The notes beneath the pieces are model-generated. The model made no database searches, was not told the DNA's origin, and saw nothing but the letters and a program-made list of their open reading frames with translations. DNA of 64,000 bases, from NCBI RefSeq assembly GCF_002024165.1, contig NZ_MWQN01000001.1, positions 1,674,001-1,738,000 of the forward strand, read 5' to 3'. This DNA is from Embleya scabrispora (GTDB lineage: Bacteria > Actinomycetota > Actinomycetes > Streptomycetales > Streptomycetaceae). Every line of letters begins with the position of its first letter. Positions within the stretch are counted from its first letter, which is position 1. Position numbers and translations under genes: made by a program. Shown piece by piece: positions 16,836 through 25,983 of the stretch.

Positions 16836-19800
16836 CGGGGGCGACGGAGGACGGGACCGAGGCCCGGGCCGAGGCGGAGCGCGAGACACGCACGGGGGCA
16901 GGACCGGGGTCTTGGGACGGGACCGAGGTCGAGGTAGAGGCCGGATCCGGGACGGGCGACCGGGGTGGAGTCGACATCACGACCGGGCCCGAGGTCGACG
17001 CCCCCGTGGCGACCGCCGGCGGGGCCCGAGCACGGGACGCGTTCGGGCTCCGGGGTGAGGGCCCGGCCGGGGGGCGAAGTGGTGAGCGGGCCTGGTGTTC
17101 GGCGGTGTCGGTGCATGCGACGCGGATGGTCGAACCACGCGCGAACGCCGCGCGCCCGGCGCCGAATGCCACCGACGACAGGACGGAATCCGGCGAACCG
17201 GCCGGGACCGAAGGGGGAAGCCGGATGACGGACGACGACCGACGAGCCGACGACCGCGACGGGCAAGCCGGCCGCCGCCGACGAGTGGTCATCCCGGTCT
17301 GGGACCTGGGCGGCCTTCCCGCCGAACCGACCGAGCGCATCACCGTTTCCGACGAAGGCGGCCGCGAACCGACCCGGGCCACGGAGACCCGGTCCGCCCG
17401 CCGCCTGGTGCTGTGGTCGGGCACCACATCGCATGTCACCCAGACTCCGGTCCGGGTCGACCCGGACGAATCGCCCGACCGTCCGGGACGCCGACGAGCG
17501 CCTCGCCCCGGCCGCACACACCGCGCGGCGGCGCCGCATCGGGACGCCGTCGAGGGGCCCGCGCCGGACGCGACCGAGGCGGCACCGAAGGGCGGAGGCG
17601 GGTGGCGAATCCTGCGCGCCGGCCGACGACGGGAGACGGCGGTACGGGAGCCGGCCACCGACGACGCACCGACCGCCCCTGCCCATGCCGAAGTACAGGA
17701 CCCGCCGAACGGGGAAGGTCGGCGGCGACTCCCGGACAACAGCCGACGGCCGGAAGGCCCGGCCTCGGCACGGGCGTCGGCCATGGACGACTCGGCGCTC
17801 GACTCGACATCGGCGGCGGACTCCGCCCGTACCGACCCGGAAGACCCGCCCGGCCCCCGGCGGACCGACGACCAACGGGCGCCGGCGGCACCGGAGTCCG
17901 GCCACAGCGACGGCTCCGCTTCCGAAGCAGAGCCCACGCCGGCCGAGCCGGCACAACGCCCTGTCGCCGCACGCCGCCGACGAATCCTGCGCACAGGCCG
18001 ACGCCAGATGCCGGCGGCAATGGAGGAAGCCCCGCTATCCGCCTCGAACTTGAATGCGAGCCTCACGCAAGGCAACACGGCAGGAACACCCGACACGGGC
18101 CGACACCGAGAACCGGCGGCCGAGGAAGACCCGGCTTCCGCCTCGAACCCGGGCATGGATTCCCCCCGACGCGACGTGGCACGCCCACCCGACGCAGACC
18201 ACCACCGGCACAGGCCACACACGAACCCGCACCGAGAACCGGCGGCCGAGGAAGACCCGGCTTCCGCCTCGAACCCGGGCATGGATTCCCCCCGACGCGA
18301 CGTGGCACGCCCACCCGATGCCGAGCATCACGGGTACAGGCCGCGTACGAGCCCGCGCCGGGACACGGCGGCCGAGGAAGCCCCGGCTTCCACCTTCAAC
18401 CCTGGCGCGCACTCGCCCCGAGGCGACACGGCACGCACACCCGACGCAGACCACCACCGGCACAGGCCACACACGAACCCGCGCCGAGAACCGGCGGCCG
18501 AGGAAGACCCGGCTTCCGCCTCGAACCCGGGCGCGGACTCCCCCCGACGCGACGTGGCACGCCCACCCGATGCCGAGCATCACGGGTACAGGCCGCGCAC
18601 GAGCCCGCGCCGGGACACGGCGGCGACAGGGGAAGGCTCCGCCTCGAACCCGGGCGCGGGCTCCTCCCGAGACGACTCGGCACGCACACCCGACGCAGAC
18701 CGCCGCCGGCACGCGCCGCGCACAGACCGGTACCGGGAAGCGGCGGCGGGCGAGGAAGGCCCGGCATTCGCCTCCAACCCGGGCGTGGGCTCCGCCCGAG
18801 ACGACACGGCAGGAACGCCGACTCCCGGCCGTCGTCGGCGCGTCCTGCGGATGGGGCCGCGCCGGGAGTCGGTGGGCCAGGGGGTTTCGGCGGATGCTTC
18901 GTCCTCGGGCGAAGAGCCCGCGCACGGTGACGCGGCACGGGAGGCCGACGGAGACCGGCGGCGTCCGTGGAGTGTGAAGCGGCAACCGGAGTCGGTCGCA
19001 CCGGGGTTGGGCCCGGACGACGAGCCGGTGTCGGCAGTACCTCCGCAGGTCGGCCCGGGCGACTCGGCCGATGCGGGACGGCGGCGGATCCTGGGCGGAG
19101 CGGGCGGGCAGCGGCAGCGGGTGGAAGCCGGGCTTCCGGACCACGCGATCGGTTCGGGGGAGGTTCGTCCGGGACGGCGCCGGCGGGTTCGGGGTTCGAA
19201 GCCGGCGGGCGAGATACCGGCCGGGGGGCCGCCGGCCTCGGGCTCGGCCGAGGCCGGCCCCAGCGGCGGCGAGGGTCCGGGCCCGCGTCGTCCGCACCCG
19301 ATCGACCCTCAACCCCGAGCCGCCGCCCCGGGCGACGAAGCCGCGATCGGGGAGGCGCCGCCGGCGCCCCCGCCCGACGCCCCCGCGCGCAAACCCCGCC
19401 GACATCGGCGCGTGGGCCGTGCCCCTGCCCCCGATCCGGCCCGGGCCGAGGATGCCGACCGCCCAACGCCCGCCCGGCGAAGCGGCGGTGGCCGACGCCG
19501 CAAGCCGCGCAAACAATCGGTGCGCGGCATCCGAAACCCGCTTGCGCGCAACGCACTTCCCGAGGATCGACTCGACGCACCACCCGATGACGGCGTGGCA
19601 CGCTCCTCCCCGCCACCGGACGCCCCCTTCTCAACGCCCCGGTCCGCAACGACCGGCGCTCTCGATCCGTCGACCGGCGTTCATGACGGGGGAGTTGGCC
19701 GGCCGCTCGCCCTCCCCGCACCGAACCGGCCGAACGAGCCCGGCGGCGGCCGGTCCGGCCGGGGACCGGCAGCACATGATCCGCGCGGAGCGATCGCCGA

Positions 19801-21823
19801 CACGGCGGCGCGCGACGCCGCAACGCCCGACGCCGCAACGCCCGGGGCCGCCGTACCGCTCGGGGCATGCCCCGACGCCGAGGAGGCGGCGCCGACACCG
19901 CCCCGACGCGCAACCGCCCCCGAGCGGCGAAGGCGGCACAGTGCCGGGCCCTACGGCGGCGGACTGCGTGCCGGCGGGGGGTTGTTGGTTCGGGCGTTGC
20001 GGGAGCGGCGGGCGGCCTTGCGGCGGGTGCTGGGGTGGTCGGTGGCCGAGGGAGTGCCGACGTTGTTGTCGGGGGCGTTGCTGGCCGCCGCGCTCGATCG
20101 TGGGTTCCTGGTCGGCCGGCCCGGTGTGGGGTTCGTGCTCCTGGGCGTACTCGCGTTGGCGATGCTGATTCGGGCCGCCGCCACCTATGCGATGTTTCCG
20201 CATCTGGCGGATGTGGTGGAGCCGTTTCGGGACACCCTGGTCCGGCGGGTGGTGACCTCGGCGGTGCTCGACGCGACGTCGGGACGACCGGACGCGGGAC
20301 GCGACGCCGACGCGGCGGTGGCCCGGCTCACCGAGCAGGTGGAGAGTTGCCGCAACCTGGCCGCCTCACTGCTGCGCACGCTGCGCCGGCTCGGCGTGAC
20401 CATCGTCGCCGCCCTGCTCGGACTCGCTCTCCTCACACCCGTGTTGCTTCCCCTCGTACTGATCCCGCTCGCCCTCGCGGCCTGGTTGTTCGTCCGCCTG
20501 CTGCCGCCGCCGGCCAGGCGACGGCGCGCACTCGTACTCGCCGACGAGCGCGTCGCGGTCCGCACCGTCCACGCCGTGGCCGGGCTCCGGGACGTGGTGG
20601 CCTGCGGCGCGCAGGAGCGGGTGGCCGCCGAGATCGGCGCCGCCGCCGACGCCCAGGCGCACGCGACGAGACTGCTCGCGCGCGCCTCCTCCGCACGCCT
20701 GCTCGTGGTCGCCCTCGGCGGCCGACTCCCGCTGGTGGCCGTGCTGATCGCGGCCCCGTGGCTGGTCCGCGACGGCATGCTGAGTACCGGCGAGGTGGCG
20801 GGCGCCGCGCTCTATCTGGCCCGGCATCTGGAGCCCGCCGTACGCGCCGCGACCGCGACCGTGGACGGCGCGTTGCCGGCACTCCTCGTGGTCGCGGGCC
20901 GGTTGGCCCAGGCGGGCGCGGCGGCCCCCGACCCGGCAACTCCCGGCGGGGCAACGCCGGACACGGCGGTCCACGCCCGACTTCCGACCCCGACAACCCG
21001 TTCCGCCGCCGACCCCGGCCCCCTCGTTCTCGACCGCGTCACCTTCGCCTACGGCCCGTTCGCCGAACCGGTGGTGCGCGACCTGTCGATGACCGTCGAC
21101 GTCGGTTCGCACCTGGCCGTCGTCGGCCCCGGCGGGATCGGAAAATCCACCCTCGCGGCGCTGCTCGCCGGCTTGCTGACGCCCGATCAGGGCACCGTGT
21201 CGCTGGCCGGCCGCCCGCTCGCCGCGCACCCGGAGGCCACGTTGCGGAACACGATCGCGGTGGTCCCGCAGGAGGCGTACGTCTTCGCCGGCTCCGTCCA
21301 CGAGAACCTGAGCTACCTCGACCCCGACGTGGCCCGGGCCGACCTGGACCGTGCGGTGCGCCTGGTCGGTGCCGCCGAACTGGTCGCCCGGCTCGGCGGC
21401 TACGAGGCCCACCTCGCCGACCCGGGCACATTGTCCGCAGGGGAGCGCCAACTGATCGCGCTGGCCCGGACGTACCTCTCCCCCGCCCGCTTCGTCATCC
21501 TCGACGAGGCCACCTGCCATCTGGATCCGCCCGCCGAGGCGCTGGCCGAAGCCGCGTTCGCGACCCGGGCGGGCGCCCTGGTGGTGATCGCGCACCGGAT
21601 CGACTCGGCCCGCCGTGCGGACCGCATCCTGCTCATGGACGGCAACCGGCCGATCCCGGGCACCCACCACGAACTGCTCGCCCGCGCACCGCTGTACCGC
21701 GACCTGGTCGGCGCGTGGGAGCACCGACCCGCCGACGCCGGCGGCTGGTTCGAGAAGCCGACCAGGATCACGGAGGGAGCACGGCCCGGGGTCAGCCCGC
21801 GTACCCGTCCAGGATCTCCGTGA
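16832..21823 (+). CDS. ABC half-transporter with a ~1,045-residue disordered, repeat-containing N-terminal extension
   Basis: The GTG at 16832 overlaps the previous stop (GTGA) and opens a 1,663-codon frame. Residues ~1-1045 are rich in R, E, D, P, A, G and S, with no hydrophobic segment. They include recurring basic motifs (RRRILRTGRRQ, RRRRVLRMGPRRE) and six 42-residue repeats. Residues ~1050 onward are a standard exporter: membrane helices (VPTLLSGALLAAALDR), Walker A GPGGIGKST, Q-loop VVPQEAYVF, signature LSAGERQ, Walker B FVILDEAT, H-loop VIAHR. The ATPase is intact, unlike its partner. An internal ATG at 17225 after GGGGGA is an alternative start and would still leave over 900 extra residues. 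The 3' end overlaps the convergent gene by 32 bp. Confidence 0.8.
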   Translation: MTGATEDGTEARAEAERETRTGAGPGSWDGTEVEVEAGSGTGDRGGVDITTGPEVDAPVATAGGARARDAFGLRGEGPAGGRSGERAWCSAVSVHATRMVEPRANAARPAPNATDDRTESGEPAGTEGGSRMTDDDRRADDRDGQAGRRRRVVIPVWDLGGLPAEPTERITVSDEGGREPTRATETRSARRLVLWSGTTSHVTQTPVRVDPDESPDRPGRRRAPRPGRTHRAAAPHRDAVEGPAPDATEAAPKGGGGWRILRAGRRRETAVREPATDDAPTAPAHAEVQDPPNGEGRRRLPDNSRRPEGPASARASAMDDSALDSTSAADSARTDPEDPPGPRRTDDQRAPAAPESGHSDGSASEAEPTPAEPAQRPVAARRRRILRTGRRQMPAAMEEAPLSASNLNASLTQGNTAGTPDTGRHREPAAEEDPASASNPGMDSPRRDVARPPDADHHRHRPHTNPHREPAAEEDPASASNPGMDSPRRDVARPPDAEHHGYRPRTSPRRDTAAEEAPASTFNPGAHSPRGDTARTPDADHHRHRPHTNPRREPAAEEDPASASNPGADSPRRDVARPPDAEHHGYRPRTSPRRDTAATGEGSASNPGAGSSRDDSARTPDADRRRHAPRTDRYREAAAGEEGPAFASNPGVGSARDDTAGTPTPGRRRRVLRMGPRRESVGQGVSADASSSGEEPAHGDAAREADGDRRRPWSVKRQPESVAPGLGPDDEPVSAVPPQVGPGDSADAGRRRILGGAGGQRQRVEAGLPDHAIGSGEVRPGRRRRVRGSKPAGEIPAGGPPASGSAEAGPSGGEGPGPRRPHPIDPQPRAAAPGDEAAIGEAPPAPPPDAPARKPRRHRRVGRAPAPDPARAEDADRPTPARRSGGGRRRKPRKQSVRGIRNPLARNALPEDRLDAPPDDGVARSSPPPDAPFSTPRSATTGALDPSTGVHDGGVGRPLALPAPNRPNEPGGGRSGRGPAAHDPRGAIADTAARDAATPDAATPGAAVPLGACPDAEEAAPTPPRRATAPERRRRHSAGPYGGGLRAGGGLLVRALRERRAALRRVLGWSVAEGVPTLLSGALLAAALDRGFLVGRPGVGFVLLGVLALAMLIRAAATYAMFPHLADVVEPFRDTLVRRVVTSAVLDATSGRPDAGRDADAAVARLTEQVESCRNLAASLLRTLRRLGVTIVAALLGLALLTPVLLPLVLIPLALAAWLFVRLLPPPARRRRALVLADERVAVRTVHAVAGLRDVVACGAQERVAAEIGAAADAQAHATRLLARASSARLLVVALGGRLPLVAVLIAAPWLVRDGMLSTGEVAGAALYLARHLEPAVRAATATVDGALPALLVVAGRLAQAGAAAPDPATPGGATPDTAVHARLPTPTTRSAADPGPLVLDRVTFAYGPFAEPVVRDLSMTVDVGSHLAVVGPGGIGKSTLAALLAGLLTPDQGTVSLAGRPLAAHPEATLRNTIAVVPQEAYVFAGSVHENLSYLDPDVARADLDRAVRLVGAAELVARLGGYEAHLADPGTLSAGERQLIALARTYLSPARFVILDEATCHLDPPAEALAEAAFATRAGALVVIAHRIDSARRADRILLMDGNRPIPGTHHELLARAPLYRDLVGAWEHRPADAGGWFEKPTRITEGARPGVSPRTRPGSP
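18104..18835 (+). repeat. Six tandem 126-bp (42-codon) repeats inside the transporter gene
   Basis: Units begin at 18104, 18230, 18356, 18482, 18608 and about 18731. Each encodes a variant of REPAAEEDPASASNPG followed by an Arg/Asp stretch and a His/Arg/Pro-rich end. All but one spacing is exactly 126 bp and the exception is one codon shorter, so the reading frame is kept. Units 1/2/4 are closest to one another, which suggests recent duplication. Confidence 0.9.
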
Positions 21824-22946
21824 AGCCGTACGGCACATGCGGCCCGAAGAACAACTGCTCCACCACGCCGACCCCGACCCGACCGGCGCCGGTCAGTTCG
21901 GTCACCCGGATCACCTGCTGCTGGTGCTGGCGGTCGAACCGGAGCGGATCCACCTTGTCCAACTCCCAGCTCTCGTAGCCGACCTTCAGTTCGCCCTGCC
22001 AGACCCCGTGCCCCCACTCCGGGTGCAGATAGCCGAGCCCGGCGAGCAGCCCGCGGGCGCCGATCGGCTCGATCCGGTACGCGAACGGCTCCCCGTTCTC
22101 GTCGGTCATGTGGAACTCGCCGCCCCGGATCCGCCGCGTGCCCGGCACCCACGTGAGCGCGTGCCGATGCGGCGTCAGCCTGGCGAACGCGGGCTCGTCC
22201 TCGGGCAGCGGTACGGCGGCCGGGTCCGGTGCCGCGCCCAGCGGCGTGGCCGCCACCCGCTTTCCGTCCACGTGGTACATCCGCCCGTCCGCGCGCTCGA
22301 ACGAGGCCCACAGGCTGACCTCGTCGGCCCAGTGGATCGGCGTCCACAACCACAACATCGGATTGAACGGTTTGGGCGCGCCCTCCTCGCGCTCCCCGAC
22401 CGGGCGTACCCCCCACGAGCGGTCGCGGGTGCCGAGCGTGGTCGCCGGGTCGATCTCGAGGACCCGCCCGCCGGGCAGCGTGACGGTGCCCGACCAGACG
22501 CCGAGCTGGGTCAGCCGGGTCGAGTCCATGATCACGTGGTGCCCGTTGCGGGTGGTGGTGCGCTCCTCCTCGATCGCCGCGGCGCGGGCCGTGAAGGTCA
22601 GGTCGCAGCCGAGGCCGTGCTCGTTCGGCTCGACGTACAGGCGCAGCACCTTCAGCGGCGTGCGGACCTCGATGCCGATCGGGCCGACGGTGAGGTCGAA
22701 TCGGTCCAGCGGTGCCCGCCGGGACGCGTGCAGGCTGTGCTGGACGCCGTCGATCCCGATCGTGAAGTGCGCGTCGGCGACGAACCGGTTCGGGTACAGG
22801 CCGTGCGAGGCGGCGAAGTAGAACCCGCCGTCGCGGTCGTAGCCGTTGAACCAGTAGCGGTCGTAGGCGTTGCGGTCCGAGGTGGCGGGTGTGGCCACCG
22901 GTTCGGCGGTCTGGTGGATCGGGAAGTCGTCGGCGGAGGTCAGCAC
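21792..22946 (-). CDS. Uncharacterised beta-rich protein of the steroid operon (DUF7064/7065-like)
   Basis: This 384-residue soluble protein has no signal or membrane segment. Its sequence is rich in Trp, Tyr and beta-strand patterns (AYDRYWFNGYDRDGGFYF, WSGTVTLPGGRVLEID, GVGVVEQLFFGPH). It resembles uncharacterised proteins found with acyl-CoA and steroid genes (tocopherol-cyclase/DUF7064-like fold; low confidence). The GTG start follows GAAGGGG. It is the last gene of a leftward run after the alcohol dehydrogenase and Hsd4A-like genes, which have a KstR-like site. A role in steroid or lipid handling is inferred from this position. Its end overlaps the convergent transporter gene by 32 bp. 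Confidence 0.75.
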   Translation of the reverse strand: MLTSADDFPIHQTAEPVATPATSDRNAYDRYWFNGYDRDGGFYFAASHGLYPNRFVADAHFTIGIDGVQHSLHASRRAPLDRFDLTVGPIGIEVRTPLKVLRLYVEPNEHGLGCDLTFTARAAAIEEERTTTRNGHHVIMDSTRLTQLGVWSGTVTLPGGRVLEIDPATTLGTRDRSWGVRPVGEREEGAPKPFNPMLWLWTPIHWADEVSLWASFERADGRMYHVDGKRVAATPLGAAPDPAAVPLPEDEPAFARLTPHRHALTWVPGTRRIRGGEFHMTDENGEPFAYRIEPIGARGLLAGLGYLHPEWGHGVWQGELKVGYESWELDKVDPLRFDRQHQQQVIRVTELTGAGRVGVGVVEQLFFGPHVPYGFTEILDGYAG

Positions 22947-23066
22947 GGGGAACCCCTTCTCGGTGCGGCCCGAGAGGCGACCCCTCGCGGCACGACACGT
23001 GTCAACGGTGCGGGCGAAAGGCGGGGCCGGGGGTGCTTCCGCCACCCCCGGCCCCGCGCTTCGGAG

Positions 23067-23996
23067 TCAGCGCGGGTCGCGCTTGAGGAACAGCAGGTCG
23101 TCCGCGGTGTACCCGGCGCCGAGCTTGCGGTCGGCGTAGTGCGCGGAGAGGACCTGGTCCAGCTCCTCCGGCGTGAAGGTGGCCTGCTTGGAGTCGAACT
23201 TGGCCTGGAGAGTGGGGCGTTCGATCACCGCGACGAAGCCGCCGTGCACCACGAACGCCTGCCCGGTGACCTGTTCGGCGGCCGGGCTGGCCAGGTACGC
23301 GACCAGCGGCGCGACGTGCTCGGGCGCCAGCGGGTCCAACTCGCCCTCGGCCAGCGCGCCCGCGCTCTCCCCGAACACGTGCGTGGTCATGCTCGTACGC
23401 GCCCGCGGGCAGATCACGTTGGCCCGGACGCCGTACTTGACCAGCGCATTGGCCGTGGACATGGTCAGGCCGACGATCGCCGACTTGGCGGCGGCGTAGT
23501 TCGGCTGGCCGGCCGAACCGGCCAGCCACGCCTCGGACGCGGTGTTGATCACCCGTGCGTACACCGCGCCGCCGGTCGCCTTGGACTTCTCCCGCCAGTA
23601 CTTCGAGGCGTGGTGGGTGGTGTTGAAGTGGCCCTTGGCGTGCACGGCCAGGACCGAGTCCCACTCCTGCTCCGTCATCGAGAAGATCATCCGGTCGCGC
23701 AGGATGCCCGCGTTGTTGACCACGATGTCGATCGAGCCGAAGGTGTCGATCGCGAGTTGTATCAGCTTGCCGGCCGCGTCGAAGTCGGAGACGTCGCCGC
23801 GGTGCGCGGCCGCCTTGCCGCCGGCCGCGACGATCTCGGCGACGACGTCGTCGGCGGGGTTGGGGCTGCCTTCGGGGGCGAAGTCGTTGATCACGACGGC
23901 CGCGCCCTGCTTCGCGAGTTCGAGGGCTTCGGCGCGGCCGAGGCCACGACCGGCGCCGGTGACTACGGCGACCTTGCCATCCAGCGACGTGGTCAT
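23067..23996 (-). CDS. hsd4A: Hsd4A-like SDR, 3-hydroxyacyl-CoA / 17-beta-hydroxysteroid dehydrogenase
   Basis: This 309-residue short-chain dehydrogenase has TGAGRGLGRAEA at the nucleotide site, NNAGILRDRM, and catalytic INTASEAWLAGSAGQPNYAAAK. It continues with VICPRARTSM, a hallmark shared with mycobacterial Rv3502c (Hsd4A), and has the same C-terminal extension. Hsd4A oxidises the 3-hydroxyacyl-CoA formed in cholesterol side-chain beta-oxidation and has hydroxysteroid activity. The ATG start is that of the family; upstream in-frame codons are not conserved. It lies between the alcohol dehydrogenase and the DUF7064-like gene in one leftward run. Confidence 0.9.
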   Translation of the reverse strand: MTTSLDGKVAVVTGAGRGLGRAEALELAKQGAAVVINDFAPEGSPNPADDVVAEIVAAGGKAAAHRGDVSDFDAAGKLIQLAIDTFGSIDIVVNNAGILRDRMIFSMTEQEWDSVLAVHAKGHFNTTHHASKYWREKSKATGGAVYARVINTASEAWLAGSAGQPNYAAAKSAIVGLTMSTANALVKYGVRANVICPRARTSMTTHVFGESAGALAEGELDPLAPEHVAPLVAYLASPAAEQVTGQAFVVHGGFVAVIERPTLQAKFDSKQATFTPEELDQVLSAHYADRKLGAGYTADDLLFLKRDPR

Positions 23997-24162
23997 GCGG
24001 ATTCTCCCGTGGGGTCGGTGGCTTTGCTGCGGTCGCGTGTGGGTTGGCTTGGGCAGTGGTCTGCCCACCCGCCCACCCGATGCGCCGGGTGGGCGGGCTG
24101 CGGATTACGGCGCCGCTTGGTGTGGGCTTAGGGGTGCTGCCGGGTGCCGGCGGTGCGGTTCG

Positions 24163-25239
24163 TCAGAGGGTGACGATGGTGCGGATCGACTCGCCGCTCT
24201 TCATCAGGTCGAACGCGTCGTTGATGTCGGCGAGGGTGAGGCGGTGGGTGATCATCGCCTCCAGGTCGAGCCGGCCGGCGCGCCACAGCTTGGTGATCCT
24301 GGCGTACTCGGAGACGATGTCGCCGCCGCCGTAGATGCTGCCGATGATGCGCTTCTGGTCGAAGAACAGCTCGAACATGTTGAACGAGACGTTGTCGTCC
24401 ATCGCGCCCGCGCCGACGATGATCACGTCGCCGCCGCGGCGGGTGAGCTCGTACGCGCTGCGGGCGGTGAACGACTTGCCGACCACCTCGAAGACGTAGT
24501 CGAAGCCCTGGCCGGCGGTGAGGTCGCGCTTGGCGTCCGCGGCCTGGTCCGGAGTGATCGCGTGCGTGGCGCCGAACTTCTTCGCCCACACGTGCTTGGA
24601 CTCGGCCGGGTCGATCGCCACGATCTCGGCGGCGCCGGCCGCGCGCAGCCCCTGGATCACCGCGATGCCCACGCCGCCGGCGCCGATCACCGCGCAGGAC
24701 GCGCCCGGCTCGATCCGCGCGCTGTTGAAGACCGCGCCGACACCGGTGGTGACGCCGCAGCCGATCAGCGCCGCGATCTCGTAGGGCACGTCGTCGGCGA
24801 CCTTGACCGCGCACGGCGCGGCGACGACGACCTCCTCGGCGAAGGTGCCGGTGCCGGTGAAGCCGTACGACGGGGTGCCGCCGAAGGTGAAGTTCTGGTT
24901 GCCGGCGTTCATGAACCCGGCCAGGCACAGGTTGGACTGGCCGCCGCGGCAGTAGTCGCAGGCGCCACACGGCGGCGCCCAGCAGATGATGACCCGGTCG
25001 CCGACCGCGACGCTGCTCACGCCGTCGCCGACCTCGACCACCTCGCCGGCGCCCTCGTGGCCGGGTACGAACGGCGCGGGCTGGGGCAGGACCCCGGTCA
25101 TCGCGGACAGGTCCGAGTGGCACACGCCGGTCGCGTGCAGCTTGACCCGCACGCGCCCCGGGCCCATGCCCACCGCCTCGACGTCGTCACGAACGTCGAG
25201 CTTGTCCTGGCCGGTCTCGTGCAGAACCGCTGCGCGCAT
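24163..25239 (-). CDS. Zinc-dependent alcohol dehydrogenase (MDR family)
   Basis: The protein has 358 residues. Catalytic zinc ligands are visible in GVCHSDL and PGHEGAGEV. Structural zinc Cys residues are in CGACDYCRGGQSNLC. The nucleotide fold follows (GAGGVGIAVIQGL). It resembles class III-like and mycobacterial AdhD (Rv3086) enzymes that oxidise long-chain or sterol-derived alcohols. ATG follows GAGGAG. A site matching 7 of 8 fixed KstR positions lies 48 bp upstream, so it is the likely first gene of the adh-hsd4A-21792 operon and would act on a steroid side-chain alcohol or aldehyde. Substrate is inference. Confidence 0.9.
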   Translation of the reverse strand: MRAAVLHETGQDKLDVRDDVEAVGMGPGRVRVKLHATGVCHSDLSAMTGVLPQPAPFVPGHEGAGEVVEVGDGVSSVAVGDRVIICWAPPCGACDYCRGGQSNLCLAGFMNAGNQNFTFGGTPSYGFTGTGTFAEEVVVAAPCAVKVADDVPYEIAALIGCGVTTGVGAVFNSARIEPGASCAVIGAGGVGIAVIQGLRAAGAAEIVAIDPAESKHVWAKKFGATHAITPDQAADAKRDLTAGQGFDYVFEVVGKSFTARSAYELTRRGGDVIIVGAGAMDDNVSFNMFELFFDQKRIIGSIYGGGDIVSEYARITKLWRAGRLDLEAMITHRLTLADINDAFDLMKSGESIRTIVTL

Positions 25240-25268
25240 GGGGGCTCCTCGTTTTTCCTGCACCAATA

Positions 25269-25300
25269 CTTGGCTCGGTCAAGAACTATAACGTGTTCTC
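25269..25300 (-). promoter_or_regulatory. KstR-like box plus CTTG-N7-CAAG element ahead of adh operon
   Basis: TATAACGTGTTCTC (25287-25300) matches T-NN-AAC-NN-GTT-NN-A except for the last base. Nearer the gene, CTTG (25269-25272) and CAAG (25280-25283) form the same spaced inverted repeat seen at 5316-5330. In the gene direction the inverted repeat also contains a TTGACC that could be a -35 element. Confidence 0.65.
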
Positions 25301-25440
25301 GTTTTGACTCAAGACCAATGACACGGTCAAGGTATCCGCCCCCGCTGTGGGACGAAAGGCATTGCAGGTCCCCCAACGAATCCCCACCCCTGTACGTCAC
25401 ATCACATGGCAGCCGAGGGGCGGACGGAATGGGAGCACGG

Positions 25441-25983
25441 ATGACGGGCACATCGGAAGGCGGCGAGGCCGACGGCACGGCGTTGGCCCGGCTGTTGGCC
25501 GCACGCGGCTCGGCGCTCAAGGGCTACGCGTACCTGCTGTGCGGCGACGCGGCGCTCGCGGAGGACCTGGTCCAGGAGGCGCTGGTGCGGGCACTGGGCA
25601 GCCGACGGGCCCGGTCGGTGGAGCATCTGGAGTCCTACGTCCGCAAGGTGATCCTGAACCTGGTGATGGACGGCACACGCCGGCGCACCCGCTGGTTGCG
25701 CATACGCCCGCTGTTCGTGATGCCGACGGAACCCACCGAGGACGAGGGTTCGACCTCCGCGGTCCGGCTCACCGTTCGCGACGCGCTTCTCGGCCTGTCC
25801 CCGCGGCAACGCGCGTGCGTGGTCCTTCGCTACTACGAGGATCGCTCGGTCGCCGGGATCGCCGAGGAGTTGGGGTGCGGCGAAGGCACCGTCAAGCGCC
25901 ACCTGCACGACGCCAGGCGGACACTCGCGGACATGCTCCGCGAACTCGACACGACAGCGGAGAAGGTGGGTCATGGAGTCTGA
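25441..25983 (+). CDS. ECF sigma factor, SigE family
   Basis: This 180-residue sigma factor has region 2 (GDAALAEDLVQEALVRAL, then SYVRKVILNLVMD) and region 4 (LSPRQRACVVLRYYEDRS through GTVKRHLHDARRTL). It lacks region 3, as expected for ECF factors. ATG at 25441 follows GGAGCACGG; an ATG 12 bp earlier is a possible alternative. It overlaps the next gene by 11 bp, which suggests that gene modulates it. It lies between the two steroid-type segments, but nothing shows it controls them. Confidence 0.9.
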   Translation: MTGTSEGGEADGTALARLLAARGSALKGYAYLLCGDAALAEDLVQEALVRALGSRRARSVEHLESYVRKVILNLVMDGTRRRTRWLRIRPLFVMPTEPTEDEGSTSAVRLTVRDALLGLSPRQRACVVLRYYEDRSVAGIAEELGCGEGTVKRHLHDARRTLADMLRELDTTAEKVGHGV

